Shown in pieces: positions 26,088-36,100 of a stretch of 64,000 bases of DNA. The notes below the pieces were generated by a model that saw nothing but the letters and a program-made list of their open reading frames with translations, did not search any database and was not told the origin of the DNA. Position numbers and translations under genes: made by a program. Position 1 is the stretch's first letter. Each line of letters starts with the position of its first letter. Source of the DNA: Bacteriovoracaceae bacterium (GTDB taxonomy: Bacteria; Bdellovibrionota; Bacteriovoracia; Bacteriovoracales; Bacteriovoracaceae); the NCBI GenBank assembly GCA_947377285.1, contig CANCFT010000019.1, positions 1 through 64,000 of the forward strand, read 5' to 3'.

Positions 26088-27107
26088 CTAAAGAGGTTTC
26101 TCAACTGAAAATTCTAATTTTTTCATATGGAATTTATCGATCAAAGTCTCAATAAGTTTTTTATCACCAGGAGAATGAGTAATAAGAAAACACCCTCCCC
26201 CGCCGGCGCCACAAATCTTCATACCGAAATGGTTACCCAAACTTTTTAATTCGCGATAGAGTTCTTGCATTGAAGGGGTCAAGATTCCTGGAAATAATTT
26301 TCTTCTTTCTTCTCCTTCAAGAGCGATAAGAGGAATAAGTTCTGTGTAATGTTTATTTTGGATAGCCAAAAGTGCACGATGTGAAAGATTGGCAATTTCT
26401 GCTAATCCAGCTCGGACAGCTTGGTCCTTATTAAAAAAAGCTTTATAAACTTCCCAATTATTAATTCCGGATAATCGTGTTTCTTGGCTGTATACTAAAG
26501 TCAAATGAGATTCTAAAACCATTTTTAATTCGTCGGTATAAAGTTGTTCAACATGAACTCTTCCCGGGCTTGGAATTAATCCCAAAACACCACCAAACAT
26601 TGCAGGATAATAGTCTTGATAACCAGCAGGGCCACAATCAAGAATCCGGGCCTCTATGGAATTAACTTTTTGAATAGCTTCAATCCGATTATATTCAATT
26701 CCTAAAAATTGTGACAACGCTGAGTAACAAGTGACCCCCATCGCTGAAGATCCACCGAGCCCTGCTCCCGGAGGAGAACCCGACTCGAGCTCAAGGCGGA
26801 CTCGAGAATGAAGCCCAAAGAGATTTAACAAGTGAGCAATAAAAGTAAGATTGCCGAAAAAACCTTTTTGAAAATGATCTTCAGTAAAATCTTTTGAATG
26901 AAATCTATCTGTCGAATTATAATCTTTAGAGACAATCTCTACTCCGTCAAAATCGATTTCAGAAACACTCACACGAGCTTTGAGCGAAGTCGCTAAATTA
27001 AGTGTAACCACATTAGGTAAAATGAGATTGATAGGATTTAGATCGAGTGTTCCGCCCAAAAGATCAACACGTACACTCCCTTCAGCAAGCGCCTTACGAT
27101 TATTCAT
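26088..27107 (-). CDS. GHMP-family sugar kinase
   Basis: 339 aa from the ATG at 27107. It has the three GHMP motifs: N-terminal GSVRVDLLGGTLDL, the ATP loop SPPGAGLGGSSAMGV near 115, and the C-terminal CGAGGGGCFL. The motif-1 form and length point to the HddA/fucokinase-like branch (heptose or fucose phosphorylation) rather than mevalonate or homoserine kinases, but the substrate is not certain. The stop of hpt (TAA 27111..27109) is one base before this ATG, so translation is coupled. A start at 27170 would run inside hpt and is unlikely. Confidence 0.85.
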   Translation of the reverse strand: MNNRKALAEGSVRVDLLGGTLDLNPINLILPNVVTLNLATSLKARVSVSEIDFDGVEIVSKDYNSTDRFHSKDFTEDHFQKGFFGNLTFIAHLLNLFGLHSRVRLELESGSPPGAGLGGSSAMGVTCYSALSQFLGIEYNRIEAIQKVNSIEARILDCGPAGYQDYYPAMFGGVLGLIPSPGRVHVEQLYTDELKMVLESHLTLVYSQETRLSGINNWEVYKAFFNKDQAVRAGLAEIANLSHRALLAIQNKHYTELIPLIALEGEERRKLFPGILTPSMQELYRELKSLGNHFGMKICGAGGGGCFLITHSPGDKKLIETLIDKFHMKKLEFSVEKPL

Positions 27108-27108
27108 T

Positions 27109-27633
27109 TTATGCACCGTAAACTCCGATATATGGCAGCTCTCTATAAAGACCATCGTAATCAAGGCCATAACCTATAACGAACTTGTCTTCGATATCGA
27201 ATCCTAAATAATCCACTGGAACTTCAATTTTTAATCGAGCACGTTTTAAAAGGAGAGAACAAAGCTTTAAGCTCGCCACATTTTTAAGTTTCATATGCTT
27301 TAATAAAAAACTAATTGTAAGACCTGTATCAACAATATCTTCAACTAAAATAACATGCTTTCCTACAAGGGATTGCTTTACATCAAGCCGGAAACTCACT
27401 TCACCTGTACTTTGACTTCCTTCGTACGAACTGAGTGAAACCATTTCAATTTGTACGGGAACTTTAATATTCCGCACTAGATCTGCGCAAAAAATGAATG
27501 AACCATTTAAGACACAGACTAAGATAATTTCTTGGTTTTGATAATCGCGATTAATTAAATCTGCTAGTTCTTTAACTCGCGTTTTAATCGCATCTTGAGA
27601 AATAAAGACATCAATTTTTTTGGAAGCAGCCAT
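27109..27633 (-). CDS. hpt: Hypoxanthine phosphoribosyltransferase
   Basis: 174 aa. It converts hypoxanthine or guanine plus PRPP to IMP or GMP in purine salvage. Motifs are VCVLNGSFIFCADLVR, the PRPP loop VILVEDIVDTGLT, and the C-terminal FVIGYGLDYDGLYRELPYIGV. Normal length. It lies between tdk and the GHMP kinase gene, all on the minus strand. With tdk and the genes at 52302-54886 it forms a broad nucleoside-salvage capacity. Confidence 0.96.
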   Translation of the reverse strand: MAASKKIDVFISQDAIKTRVKELADLINRDYQNQEIILVCVLNGSFIFCADLVRNIKVPVQIEMVSLSSYEGSQSTGEVSFRLDVKQSLVGKHVILVEDIVDTGLTISFLLKHMKLKNVASLKLCSLLLKRARLKIEVPVDYLGFDIEDKFVIGYGLDYDGLYRELPYIGVYGA

Positions 27634-27675
27634 CCTAAAGTCCGAAGTTTAGGGTTAAGTATTGCTTCTATTGTA

Positions 27676-28326
27676 CTATAAGTTTTTTGATTTGGAACTC
27701 GGCTCGTTTAAATTCCCACTTAAATTAGAAAAGAAAGCAAGTTGATCTGTATCTTCACCAAAAAAATCAGCATGTGCGCGGCAACGTGCTTCATAGAGAT
27801 CTGTTTCTCCAACTAAGACTTGGGCACTTTCTTTTGGATTTTTTCTAAATGTTTTACTGGCCCCAGCTCCACAGACTGTACAAATAGCATGGATTTTATC
27901 TACAGAATCTGCAATGGCCAAGAGTGAAGCCATTGGACCAAATGGTTTTCCCATAAAATCCTGATCAAGACCTGCCATAATAACTCGGATACCTCTACGT
28001 GCCAATTTCTCGACTACTAGTGAAATATTTTCGTCAAAGAATTGAACTTCATCAATGGCCACAACTCGAGTTGAATCAAATACTCTTTGTAAAATTTCGA
28101 TTGAACTATTTACTGGAGTCGCTTCCATTGAAATTGAAGAATGAGACACGACCTCTGTTTCGTGATAACGGTTATCAATAGAAGGTTTAAAAATTTGAAC
28201 TTTTTGGCGAGCAATCTGAGCCCTTTTTACCCGACGAATGAGTTCTTCTGTTTTACCAGAAAACATCGGTCCGCAAACGACTTCAATACTTCCAGAAACT
28301 CCAGGCATAGTCCCGAAAAGTCCCAT
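27676..28326 (-). CDS. tdk: Thymidine kinase
   Basis: 216 aa type II thymidine kinase. Walker A is [15 protein letters not shown], Walker B is [10 protein letters not shown], and the lasso domain has zinc ligands CTVCGAG and YEARCRAH. The ATG at 28326 is taken because GGAGG is 7 bases upstream; the frame opens at a TTG four codons earlier, inside that SD. Salvages thymidine to dTMP. Neighbour of hpt. Confidence 0.96.
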   Translation of the reverse strand: MGLFGTMPGVSGSIEVVCGPMFSGKTEELIRRVKRAQIARQKVQIFKPSIDNRYHETEVVSHSSISMEATPVNSSIEILQRVFDSTRVVAIDEVQFFDENISLVVEKLARRGIRVIMAGLDQDFMGKPFGPMASLLAIADSVDKIHAICTVCGAGASKTFRKNPKESAQVLVGETDLYEARCRAHADFFGEDTDQLAFFSNLSGNLNEPSSKSKNL

Positions 28327-28466
28327 AGATTCCTCCAAAAATGTCTCAAATTCAATTCATTTAAAACTGTGTGTGTATTACGAATGATTACAAACAAAAT
28401 GGCCCATGAGTACAATTAAAAATTAATAATTTCTAACATTGAACCTAAATAAACAATTTGAATCAG

Positions 28467-29069
28467 TTAGAGCAAACTAAATAAAAAAATAAAATAAGAC
28501 GCACTGAATACTGAGATTAAAAAGATCAAAAAAAGTGGCGTCATTAAGATTAAAAAAGATTGCAATGAAGTAAATTCGTATTTTCTTTTGAAACCTTGAA
28601 ACAGAAAAAAAGCCATCGCTACATTACTTAATACATTACCGATGATAGGAATGATTAAAAATAGGTTTGCAGAAAAAGCACTGGTTAATATCTCATCACC
28701 TAATTCGTCAAGTTGCTCAACTTGTGAATCAAAAATATTATTGTAAAAAGCAAAAAGACTTTTCCAAAACTTATAAGCAAATTGAAAAATGAACGGATAA
28801 AAGATAACGGCAAAAAGGGTTGAGATAAGCGATATTTTTTGGAGTTTAAAATTAAATGCTTCAAGTGCAAAATGAGTAAAATCTTTTGACTCTGAAAAAT
28901 AGCTATAACTTTTTGCGCCTAAAAAAAGAGCAAAAACTGAATAAAAAGCCTGAAGTAAATGCAAACTCCAAGAAATTCCCATTAGTTCCAAATAAGACAA
29001 TTTTCGATCGTCTTGTTCATGAGTTGCACTTCTGAATGCATTAAAATATAAAATGAGTGATTCTGTCAT
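28467..29069 (-). CDS. YIP1-like multi-pass membrane protein
   Basis: 200 aa with about five hydrophobic segments (31-53, 83-103, 130-150, 152-165, 172-197). It resembles the YIP1/YIF1-type bacterial membrane proteins in size and helix pattern, but no signature motif is certain. It begins 6 bases after the DUF4340-like gene and is the last gene of the Gld-type ABC operon, so it may be an extra membrane part of that system. Confidence 0.55.
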   Translation of the reverse strand: MTESLILYFNAFRSATHEQDDRKLSYLELMGISWSLHLLQAFYSVFALFLGAKSYSYFSESKDFTHFALEAFNFKLQKISLISTLFAVIFYPFIFQFAYKFWKSLFAFYNNIFDSQVEQLDELGDEILTSAFSANLFLIIPIIGNVLSNVAMAFFLFQGFKRKYEFTSLQSFLILMTPLFLIFLISVFSASYFIFLFSLL

Positions 29070-29075
29070 AAGCCC

Positions 29076-30476
29076 CTATTTTTTCTCTTCAAAATAATCA
29101 GCGCGTTTAATACTAAAAGGTAAAGTCGCTCCAACATAATGATGTATTTTAATTTTTAAATCCATATCCACTAAAATTGCATCATTGTCTTCAAGGATAA
29201 CACTCAATACTTTATTTTCAAAATTCAAGCGCAATATATTCTTTCGAAGTATTTCGCTCGGACTTTCAGTCATGACTGTTACGTTATCACCAGTCATTTT
29301 TAAAAAATCAATGAGCTTTTTAAATTCTAAAGTTTTAAGAGTCGTCTTTGTGGTAATTGCGTTGATTGGTTCAACTTTAAAAAGCTCTTTATCAGTTATT
29401 TTAACTTGGTCTAAGAGATGATTGAAAAATGTCAAACCTAATGTATATTCACGGCCTTCAGGTGAAATATTCTTTTTCCAAAAATCTTGAACATTGACGA
29501 AAAAAAACTGCGCGTCCTCTGGCTTTAAAACATAAAGCAATTTATCTAAACTGGATGTCAGAAAATATCCTTTTTGCTCTCCAAAAACCTTATAGAGAGT
29601 CAACGTTATGTGCCTATTATTTCTATCTTTGATTTCAAACTGAGAAAGTATTTCAGATAAAACACTTGGCTCATAAGGAGTTATAACAGTACGACCTTGT
29701 AATTTTGTTAATGATGAATGAAATGAAAGCCAATTCTCTTCAAAATAGGCAATCCCTTTCGGAGGAGCTGGATTAGTCGTTGTTGATTTAAAATTTATAG
29801 AATATTTTTTGTTTCTAAATGTTGAAATCGTTATTTCTTCGAAATTTATATTTTTTTCATCAGTGTATAAATCCCTAAAGACTCTCGAATCATAAAAATA
29901 GAGATTAGTTAACATGAAAATCATTGAAAGCCGGTTATATTTAGCACCAGAGACACGGTATTCTTTATCTGATTTATAAGTCCCAGGATCAGGAGAATCA
30001 TCGTTGGCCACGACTATTCGCTTTTGTCCATTCTGAGTAATTTCCATATAGAATGTTTGGTCAAATTCTAATTTTTTACCCAAAGAAAAAGTTATTTCTC
30101 CTTTTTCAAATTGAAAAGTCATCTTCAGAGCATCGTCAGGAATATAAAAAGCTCGACCAACTTTTAAAACATCCGCTTCACTTAGAAAGCTTTTTACTTT
30201 TACTCCGGATAAGATTTTAAAAAATTCATCTAATCTATCTTTTGAGAGCTGAATTTCTTTATCGCGAGAAAAATATATTTCCCCTCGTTTTATAAAATCA
30301 ATTTTTAAACCTTTTACACCTACGAGTTCTCCTAAATTTTCTGAATTTAAAATTTGGGATCGGACTTGTTCTAGTTTTAAAGCATTGGAATTTCCACGCT
30401 CTTCAAACCAATAGGTCAATGAAATAGCTATAGCTAAAAAAAGAAATAACCATTTATTTTTATTTTTTTTAAACAT
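29076..30476 (-). CDS. DUF4340-like membrane-anchored protein
   Basis: 466 aa. It has an N-terminal transmembrane anchor (KWLFLFLAIAISLTYWFEE) and a large extracytoplasmic beta-rich part. The arrangement (repeated beta modules with FSLGKKLEFDQTFYME and TYKSDKEYRVSG) and the location after a GldG-like gene fit DUF4340, which regularly accompanies GldA/F/G-type transporters. Its ATG overlaps the upstream stop by one base (TAATG), so coupling is certain in layout. Function unknown. Confidence 0.7.
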   Translation of the reverse strand: MFKKNKNKWLFLFLAIAISLTYWFEERGNSNALKLEQVRSQILNSENLGELVGVKGLKIDFIKRGEIYFSRDKEIQLSKDRLDEFFKILSGVKVKSFLSEADVLKVGRAFYIPDDALKMTFQFEKGEITFSLGKKLEFDQTFYMEITQNGQKRIVVANDDSPDPGTYKSDKEYRVSGAKYNRLSMIFMLTNLYFYDSRVFRDLYTDEKNINFEEITISTFRNKKYSINFKSTTTNPAPPKGIAYFEENWLSFHSSLTKLQGRTVITPYEPSVLSEILSQFEIKDRNNRHITLTLYKVFGEQKGYFLTSSLDKLLYVLKPEDAQFFFVNVQDFWKKNISPEGREYTLGLTFFNHLLDQVKITDKELFKVEPINAITTKTTLKTLEFKKLIDFLKMTGDNVTVMTESPSEILRKNILRLNFENKVLSVILEDNDAILVDMDLKIKIHHYVGATLPFSIKRADYFEEKK

Positions 30477-32008
30477 TATTTATCTCTTTTTCGCCGGTAC
30501 ATATAAATACTCGTTCCAAATAATAGGAGTGGAGAAAACAAGACAGAGAAATAAAAAATAATCCCCATTTGGGGACTAGAAATAAAAATTGGTTCACTTT
30601 GAACGATAGGTAAATTAAAAGAAATGAGTCGATCCTCATCTACTAGCCAAGAGAGTGAATTAAGAAAAAGTGCGTAGTTGGCTCCGTATTTTAAATAGGC
30701 ATTTAAAATAAAACCCGAATTTCCAAAAGCCACAATTTTATTATGCTCGCTTTCAAAAGTTGCAGCAAAATTTAAAGGCCCAGGTTTATCTTGCCCTTGA
30801 GTAAAGACAACTTGTTCCTTTGTGAATTCTTTTATATTCGTTTCTCCCCATGATTCAGGAAAATTTGAAGAACTCGCAAGCATCTTTACCGACCCTTTTT
30901 CTCCTGTTGTATTTTCTGGAACTTCTTCAATTGAAGCAACTAGAGGAAAAAAGACTTGTCCTTTGAATTTATGAGTCACCGGATGATCTGCATTAAAGAC
31001 ATCAACAAGTGGGATAGAACCATTTGATCCATTAACAAAACTTTTGCGGTCGATAATTAAATCATTGCGGACAATAATTCGATACCGGCTAAGAAGTTTT
31101 CTTAATCCTGAATGTTTATCAAGGTTAAGGTCCGGATCAATGGCCACCAGTAAGTTTCCTTTTCGGTCTAAAAATCTCTGAATGACATTAAGTTCACTCG
31201 GTTGCAATGACGATTTAGGTCCCCAAAGAATAAGCGTCTTAGCATCAAAAGGTATTTCTTGGGTGGTTAATAAATTAATCGGCCTAATATCAACGGCAGA
31301 ATTACGAACGGCTTCGAAAATAAATTTCCCACCTTCGGTTTCTCCGTTAGTTATATCAACTTCTCCATGCCCTTGAACAAAATAAGCAACAGGGTCAGAT
31401 GACCTAGAAATTTTAATAAGTCCATTTGTTATATTGAGCTCATCTCGTTCATTGACGTACTGTCTTTTCCCATTGAATTCGATAACGAGGGTCGCTGTAT
31501 CTGTAATATGGTATTCGGCGACTAAGTCAGGTCGCACATCTATATCAATTTTTTCTATAACCAAGTCTGGTTTTAGGGCACGGTAAAATTCAAAGAGTGT
31601 AATCCAGGCAAGCGAGTCTTGTTTCCTGGCAAATATTTTGAATTTTAATTCCCCCTTCATATTTTTTAAAATATTTTGGGACTGATCAGTTAGTGAATTC
31701 ATTTTATAAGCAGATAGATCTTTTTGAAATGGGTGTTTATAAGCTATGTAATTTGCCACTCCTAATAAACAAAAACAAAGAAAAAGAAAAACAATCGATT
31801 CTGTAAGTTTTTTAAATTGGTGGCTTTGGTAATAGATACTTAAACTCTCTCGGTTTAAGTAAATTAAGACTAGAGTAAGTACCAAGTTAAAAATTGTCAG
31901 GGGAATATTCAAAGCTAGGACTTCTGGAATTGAAATCCATAATGCAATTAGAACAAAATAAAGAATTAAATTAATTATTGCAATTAAAAGGTTATACCAT
32001 TTTTTCAT
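30476..32008 (-). CDS. GldG-like auxiliary component of an ABC transporter
   Basis: 510 aa. There are three N-terminal transmembrane helices (6-30, 32-50, 67-87) and one C-terminal helix (about 482-502) flanking a large extracytoplasmic domain that reads as a GATase-like ABC_transp_aux domain (VAYFVQGHGEVDI, TLILWGPKSSLQPSEL, FLDRKGNLLVAIDPD). This is the plan of GldG, the partner of GldA and GldF, which in Bacteroidota is needed for gliding. Whether it supports gliding here is not shown. It starts 3 bases after the permease gene. Confidence 0.82.
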   Translation of the reverse strand: MKKWYNLLIAIINLILYFVLIALWISIPEVLALNIPLTIFNLVLTLVLIYLNRESLSIYYQSHQFKKLTESIVFLFLCFCLLGVANYIAYKHPFQKDLSAYKMNSLTDQSQNILKNMKGELKFKIFARKQDSLAWITLFEFYRALKPDLVIEKIDIDVRPDLVAEYHITDTATLVIEFNGKRQYVNERDELNITNGLIKISRSSDPVAYFVQGHGEVDITNGETEGGKFIFEAVRNSAVDIRPINLLTTQEIPFDAKTLILWGPKSSLQPSELNVIQRFLDRKGNLLVAIDPDLNLDKHSGLRKLLSRYRIIVRNDLIIDRKSFVNGSNGSIPLVDVFNADHPVTHKFKGQVFFPLVASIEEVPENTTGEKGSVKMLASSSNFPESWGETNIKEFTKEQVVFTQGQDKPGPLNFAATFESEHNKIVAFGNSGFILNAYLKYGANYALFLNSLSWLVDEDRLISFNLPIVQSEPIFISSPQMGIIFYFSVLFSPLLLFGTSIYMYRRKRDK

Positions 32009-32011
32009 AGA

Positions 32012-32752
32012 CTACCATTTTCTCGACTGCAGCGATTTGAGAGTTAATAAGAAAAAGAAACACAGGTAACTTGCAAAATAAACTAAGCTATAGGAGTGCA
32101 CGACTCCTTTGACAAAACCTTCGTAATGAAAAGGCACCGTGAGGTACTGAATCATCAAAGCTAAGAGATAATTATTAGTTGCATTGACCGTTATCACCAT
32201 AAGCATAGAGCCCAGCAAAATACAAAATGTCAGAAGACTTGCAACTATTTGGTTGTCAGTTAAGCTCGAACAAAAAAGACCAACTGACAAATAGGCCATA
32301 ACTGATAAAAGCACTCCCAAATATGAACTTCCAACAACTCCCCAATCGCTATAGCCTGAAAATGCAAGAATTAAAGGAAAAATGAAAGTGAAGGACAACA
32401 TGAAAAAAACTAAAAATGTATTTGAAATAAACTTAGAAATGATAATTTCCATTTGAGTTAGTTCTGATCTTAAAAGTAAATCAAGAGTTGCTTGTTTCCT
32501 TTCTTCCGCAAATGAACGCATTGTTAGTAGCGGACATAAAAAAACAAAAATGAAATTCATATTGCCAAAAATGGGAGTTATCACTGCCTGAGTCATAGTG
32601 GCAGACGTCAAAGTCTTGGCTTGAACGAGATAATTAAAAAATAACCACCCCATCATGAAACAAAAAAGACCTGTTAGTATGTATATGAGAGGAGAATAAA
32701 AAGAATCTTTTAATTCTTTTTTGACTAAAATATTAATTTTTGAAAGTACCAT
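32012..32752 (-). CDS. ABC transporter permease (GldF-like)
   Basis: 246 aa, six transmembrane helices, ABC-2 type. The hallmark RSFAEERKQATLDLLLRSEL segment after the second helix, TQMEIIISKFI and the last helix pattern match the GldF/NosY-type permeases. It is the second gene of the operon, 12 bases after the ATPase. Confidence 0.88.
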   Translation of the reverse strand: MVLSKINILVKKELKDSFYSPLIYILTGLFCFMMGWLFFNYLVQAKTLTSATMTQAVITPIFGNMNFIFVFLCPLLTMRSFAEERKQATLDLLLRSELTQMEIIISKFISNTFLVFFMLSFTFIFPLILAFSGYSDWGVVGSSYLGVLLSVMAYLSVGLFCSSLTDNQIVASLLTFCILLGSMLMVITVNATNNYLLALMIQYLTVPFHYEGFVKGVVHSYSLVYFASYLCFFFLLTLKSLQSRKW

Positions 32753-32764
32753 ATCTGCTCGCTT

Positions 32765-33685
32765 TTAATGAATCATTTGTTTAAATAGCTCTTCAAGAGA
32801 GAGCCTGATTTCTGTGAATTCTAACAATCCAATATTTTCTTGGGATAAAAATCTTGAGAGCTCAGCCTTAAGACTTTCAGGCGCTGCAACAGTCATTGTC
32901 AGTAAAAAATCTTTTTCTTCATTTTTTTTAACATCTAGTGAATCTAGTTTAAAATTGGTCAGCATCTTCTTTTTTAGTTCTTCATTAAAATGAAGGACTC
33001 GCGCCTCAATAATCATTCTTGTTTTAAGATTATTGATAATTGAATCTAACGGGCCCGAGACAACAATTTTCCCATTATTGATCAAAGTGATGTCTGAACA
33101 AAGTAATTCAACATCATGAAGTTGATGGGTTGAAAATAAAATAGTGTGATCATTTTTAAGTTTAGTGATGAGGTCTCTGATTTCTGCGAGTGCACTCGGG
33201 TCTAAACCAACGGTTGGTTCATCAAGAATAATAATCTCTGGAGAATGAACGAGTGCCTGTGCAATTCCAACTCGCTGTTGATAACCTTTTGAAAGATTGC
33301 CAATTAAGCGTTCTGCCACATGGATAAGTCCAATTTTCACCATGACATCTTTGACAATTTCTCGGGACTTTGATTGTGAAATTAGTGTTGGTGAATAAAT
33401 ATCAAGGACAAATTTCAAGTAATCTTGGACACTCATATTTGGATAAAGTGGAGGGTGCTCAGGGAGAAAACCAATTTTACCATTTACGAAAAATTCACCA
33501 CTAGTTTGAGGAATCAACCCAGTTAGAATTTTCATTGTTGTCGACTTACCAGCTCCATTAGGCCCCAAAAAGCCATGAACACTTCCCTTTTTCACAGAAA
33601 ATGTAATATCGCTCAAGGCCACTCGGCCTGGATATGTCTTACTCAAGTTTAAACTATCGATTGCAATGTCTGAATTTCGCTCCAT
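32765..33685 (-). CDS. ABC transporter ATPase (GldA-like)
   Basis: 306 aa. Walker A is GPNGAGKSTTMKILTG, the Q-loop region is EHPPLYPNMSVQDYL, the signature is LSKGYQQRVGIAQAL, Walker B is IILDEPTVGLDP, and the switch is STHQLHDVE. A C-terminal domain of about 80 residues follows the nucleotide-binding domain, as in the ABC-2 family. Heads the operon ATPase, permease, GldG-like, DUF4340-like, YIP1-like. Confidence 0.95.
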   Translation of the reverse strand: MERNSDIAIDSLNLSKTYPGRVALSDITFSVKKGSVHGFLGPNGAGKSTTMKILTGLIPQTSGEFFVNGKIGFLPEHPPLYPNMSVQDYLKFVLDIYSPTLISQSKSREIVKDVMVKIGLIHVAERLIGNLSKGYQQRVGIAQALVHSPEIIILDEPTVGLDPSALAEIRDLITKLKNDHTILFSTHQLHDVELLCSDITLINNGKIVVSGPLDSIINNLKTRMIIEARVLHFNEELKKKMLTNFKLDSLDVKKNEEKDFLLTMTVAAPESLKAELSRFLSQENIGLLEFTEIRLSLEELFKQMIH

Positions 33686-33807
33686 AGGACCACTCTTGGT
33701 GAGAAATATTTAAAAACTTTCAAAATCGTAGCAAAAGTTACACCATTTGAAAAAATTTTTAGTATAACTTAAGGTATGAATAATTATTTACGAAAAGTCT
33801 TTACACT

Positions 33808-34821
33808 ATGAAAATCAGCGAACGTTTTAAATTGATGGTCGATAAAGCAGAAAATATTGTGATTAGTACACATATTTTCCCTGATGCCGATGGCATTGGA
33901 AGTGAAATTGCACTTTGTTTAGCAATGAGAGCACTTGGAAAAAATGCCATTTGTGTCAACGAAGAACCTCTGTTGGAGCGTTATAAATATTTAGACCCTA
34001 GTGATGTTGTCATTTCATTAGCAGATTACCGTTCTTTTTACCCAGATGCTTTATTAGATCTTTTTATTGTGACAGATACCAACTCTCTAGAAAGAATTGG
34101 TGATGGCGTAAAAAAGTTGGCATCTTCTGTCAAAGAACACCTTTTTATCGATCACCACCCCTGTCCAAAAAGTGTCATGGAAAATAATTGTATTGATACA
34201 AGCAAAGCCGCGACAGGTGAATTGGCCGGAGACCTCATTCAATCTATAGGTGTAGAGCTGACTCGCGAGATGGCACTGCCTCTTTATACAGCAATCCTCA
34301 TCGATACAAGTAGTTTCCGTTACCCTACTGTAACCGGTGACACTCATAGACTCATTGGAAGTTTAATGGATACTGGAGTTCGCCCTCCCCATGCTTACAA
34401 TATGATTTACGGGACTAAAAAAATAACTTTCATGAAACTTTTAGGTAAAGTCCTGGCCAATGTTCACACCACAAAAGATGAAAAAATTGCTTGGCTCACT
34501 TTGAGTGAAGACTTGTTAGAAAAATTTCATGTCGACACTGAAGACACTCATGCTTTTATAAATCATCTTTTAGTTTTAGATAATATAAAAGTTGCAGTCA
34601 TGTTTAAAGAAATGGGTGATCACGTAAAAGTCTCTTTGCGCTCCGTAGGTGTTATAGATGTTGGAGTGATGGCCAAAAATTTAGGTGGTGGCGGCCATGA
34701 TCATTCCGCTGCTTGCATTATTATTGGCAAACTAGACGAAGTGATAAAATCAACCATTGAAAAACTTCAAATTTTATTAATAGAAGCTGAAAAGCATGAA
34801 GAAATTATTAGTTTAGGTTAA
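33808..34821 (+). CDS. DHH-family phosphoesterase (NrnA-like)
   Basis: 337 aa. The DHH domain has FPDADGIGSE (metal ligands), VTDTNSLERIG and IDHHPC, and the DHHA1 domain ends in GGGGHDHSAAC. This is the length and order of NrnA, which degrades nano-RNA (2-4 nt) and often dephosphorylates pAp. Cytoplasmic. Divergent from the ABC operon; its 3' end overlaps the convergent gene at 34818 by four bases. Confidence 0.93.
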   Translation: MKISERFKLMVDKAENIVISTHIFPDADGIGSEIALCLAMRALGKNAICVNEEPLLERYKYLDPSDVVISLADYRSFYPDALLDLFIVTDTNSLERIGDGVKKLASSVKEHLFIDHHPCPKSVMENNCIDTSKAATGELAGDLIQSIGVELTREMALPLYTAILIDTSSFRYPTVTGDTHRLIGSLMDTGVRPPHAYNMIYGTKKITFMKLLGKVLANVHTTKDEKIAWLTLSEDLLEKFHVDTEDTHAFINHLLVLDNIKVAVMFKEMGDHVKVSLRSVGVIDVGVMAKNLGGGGHDHSAACIIIGKLDEVIKSTIEKLQILLIEAEKHEEIISLG

Positions 34822-35255
34822 TTGTCCGCTAAAATTTTTTCTAATGTTTCCTTTTCTCTTGGATTAAAATTAAAGGCTCCATTTTTTAAAACAGATTTCA
34901 ATTTTTCTTGAGTATTTGAATCTTTTGGATCATTGAGTTGAACATCACTTAATAGAAGGTGTGAGTCTTTCACACTATCAACTACCTCTGGTTCTTTTTC
35001 TAAAATCATAGGTTTTGCTTCGTCATTCATAAAGCCAGAACCTAATGGTTTTGAATTTTTTTGGATTGAAAGAGATTTAGCACTATTAGATGTTTGAACA
35101 TGATTAGCAAGTTTCTCTTTAATCTCTTGATTACTAATAGCTTTTTTTTCAGGTGCCACTTCTGGGTCTTTGCGAGATTTACTCGTTTTTTTTGAGGAAT
35201 CTGCACTGGGGACACTATTTGAATTAATACTTGTTGGTGGGGAAAAAATTTTCAT
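34818..35255 (-). CDS. Low-complexity, probably disordered protein
   Basis: 145 aa, rich in Ser, Lys, Asp, Asn and Pro for the first 110 residues, with no signal peptide. Only the last 30 residues (KLKSVLKNGAFNFNPREKET) look folded, as a short helix. No family is recognised. Convergent with the DHH gene (four-base overlap). A regulatory or scaffold-type protein is possible, but this is a guess. Confidence 0.55.
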   Translation of the reverse strand: MKIFSPPTSINSNSVPSADSSKKTSKSRKDPEVAPEKKAISNQEIKEKLANHVQTSNSAKSLSIQKNSKPLGSGFMNDEAKPMILEKEPEVVDSVKDSHLLLSDVQLNDPKDSNTQEKLKSVLKNGAFNFNPREKETLEKILADN

Positions 35256-35332
35256 AGATTATTCCTCTCTTTGTCTCATACAATAATAACCTAAATGTGG
35301 AAAAAATATTATCGGGCAAGGAGTCCCCACCA

Positions 35333-35992
35333 ATGTCAGACTTAAAAACTCTACTAATGTCAATCGACGCTATTATCTTTGATATGGATGGAACAATTGT
35401 AAATACTGAACCCCTACATGCACAGGCGGCAGTTGTCGTATTAAAAGAATTAGGAATTGAGATCGACCTTGAGGCTTGCCTAGACCAGTATTACGGTATG
35501 ACAGATACGGCAGTATTTAAATTAACTTGTCCAACTTTGAGTGACAAAGATATTGAACTCGCGATTGCAAAAAAAAATATTCACCTATTGAGTTTATTTA
35601 AAAAATTATCTCCAACAGATAAAAACCAATATATTACTCCAGGACTTTTTGAATTTCTAAAGTACTTAAAAAATGAAAATAAACAAATGGCGGTAGTTAG
35701 CGCAAGCGAAGATATCATTGTAAAGGCTACTCTTCAGTGTTTTGACATTCAGCCATTTATAGATTTGCAAATGGGAAGGAATCAAACACAACTAACTAAA
35801 CCTCACCCAGAGCCTTACTTAGAAGGAATGCGTCGTCTCAATACAAATGCATTGAAAACTTTAATTTTTGAAGATTCTCCAACAGGAATTCAATCTGCCC
35901 TGGCCAGTGGTGCTCAAGTCATTCGAATTACCGGCTTTGCTCATTCAGAAAAAATCTTACATTCTCATGAAATTAAAAATTTTATTTTCTAA
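35333..35992 (+). CDS. HAD-family hydrolase (beta-phosphoglucomutase/phosphatase-like)
   Basis: 219 aa. Motif I DMDGT near residue 17, motif II VVSASED, motif III Lys in TKPHPEP, motif IV FEDSPTGIQSA: all four HAD motifs are present with a helical cap. The subfamily is that of beta-phosphoglucomutase and 2-deoxyglucose-6-phosphatase; the substrate is not known. The ATG at 35333 was chosen because AAGGAG precedes it; the frame is open from a GTG at 35297. Confidence 0.93.
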   Translation: MSDLKTLLMSIDAIIFDMDGTIVNTEPLHAQAAVVVLKELGIEIDLEACLDQYYGMTDTAVFKLTCPTLSDKDIELAIAKKNIHLLSLFKKLSPTDKNQYITPGLFEFLKYLKNENKQMAVVSASEDIIVKATLQCFDIQPFIDLQMGRNQTQLTKPHPEPYLEGMRRLNTNALKTLIFEDSPTGIQSALASGAQVIRITGFAHSEKILHSHEIKNFIF

Positions 35993-36100
35993 GTGCTTGA
36001 GAAATCGATTCTTAAATGGCCTTGTGCCTTGACGGAAAAAAGTAATTCATCCAATCTTCCCACTTACATTATTTTATTAAGTTTTATAAGGGGAATGACA

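Noticed and set aside
28227..28415. Minus-strand 62-aa frame across the tdk start
   Set aside because: It overlaps the tdk 5' end in another frame, has no SD, and tdk has a strong SD for its own start.
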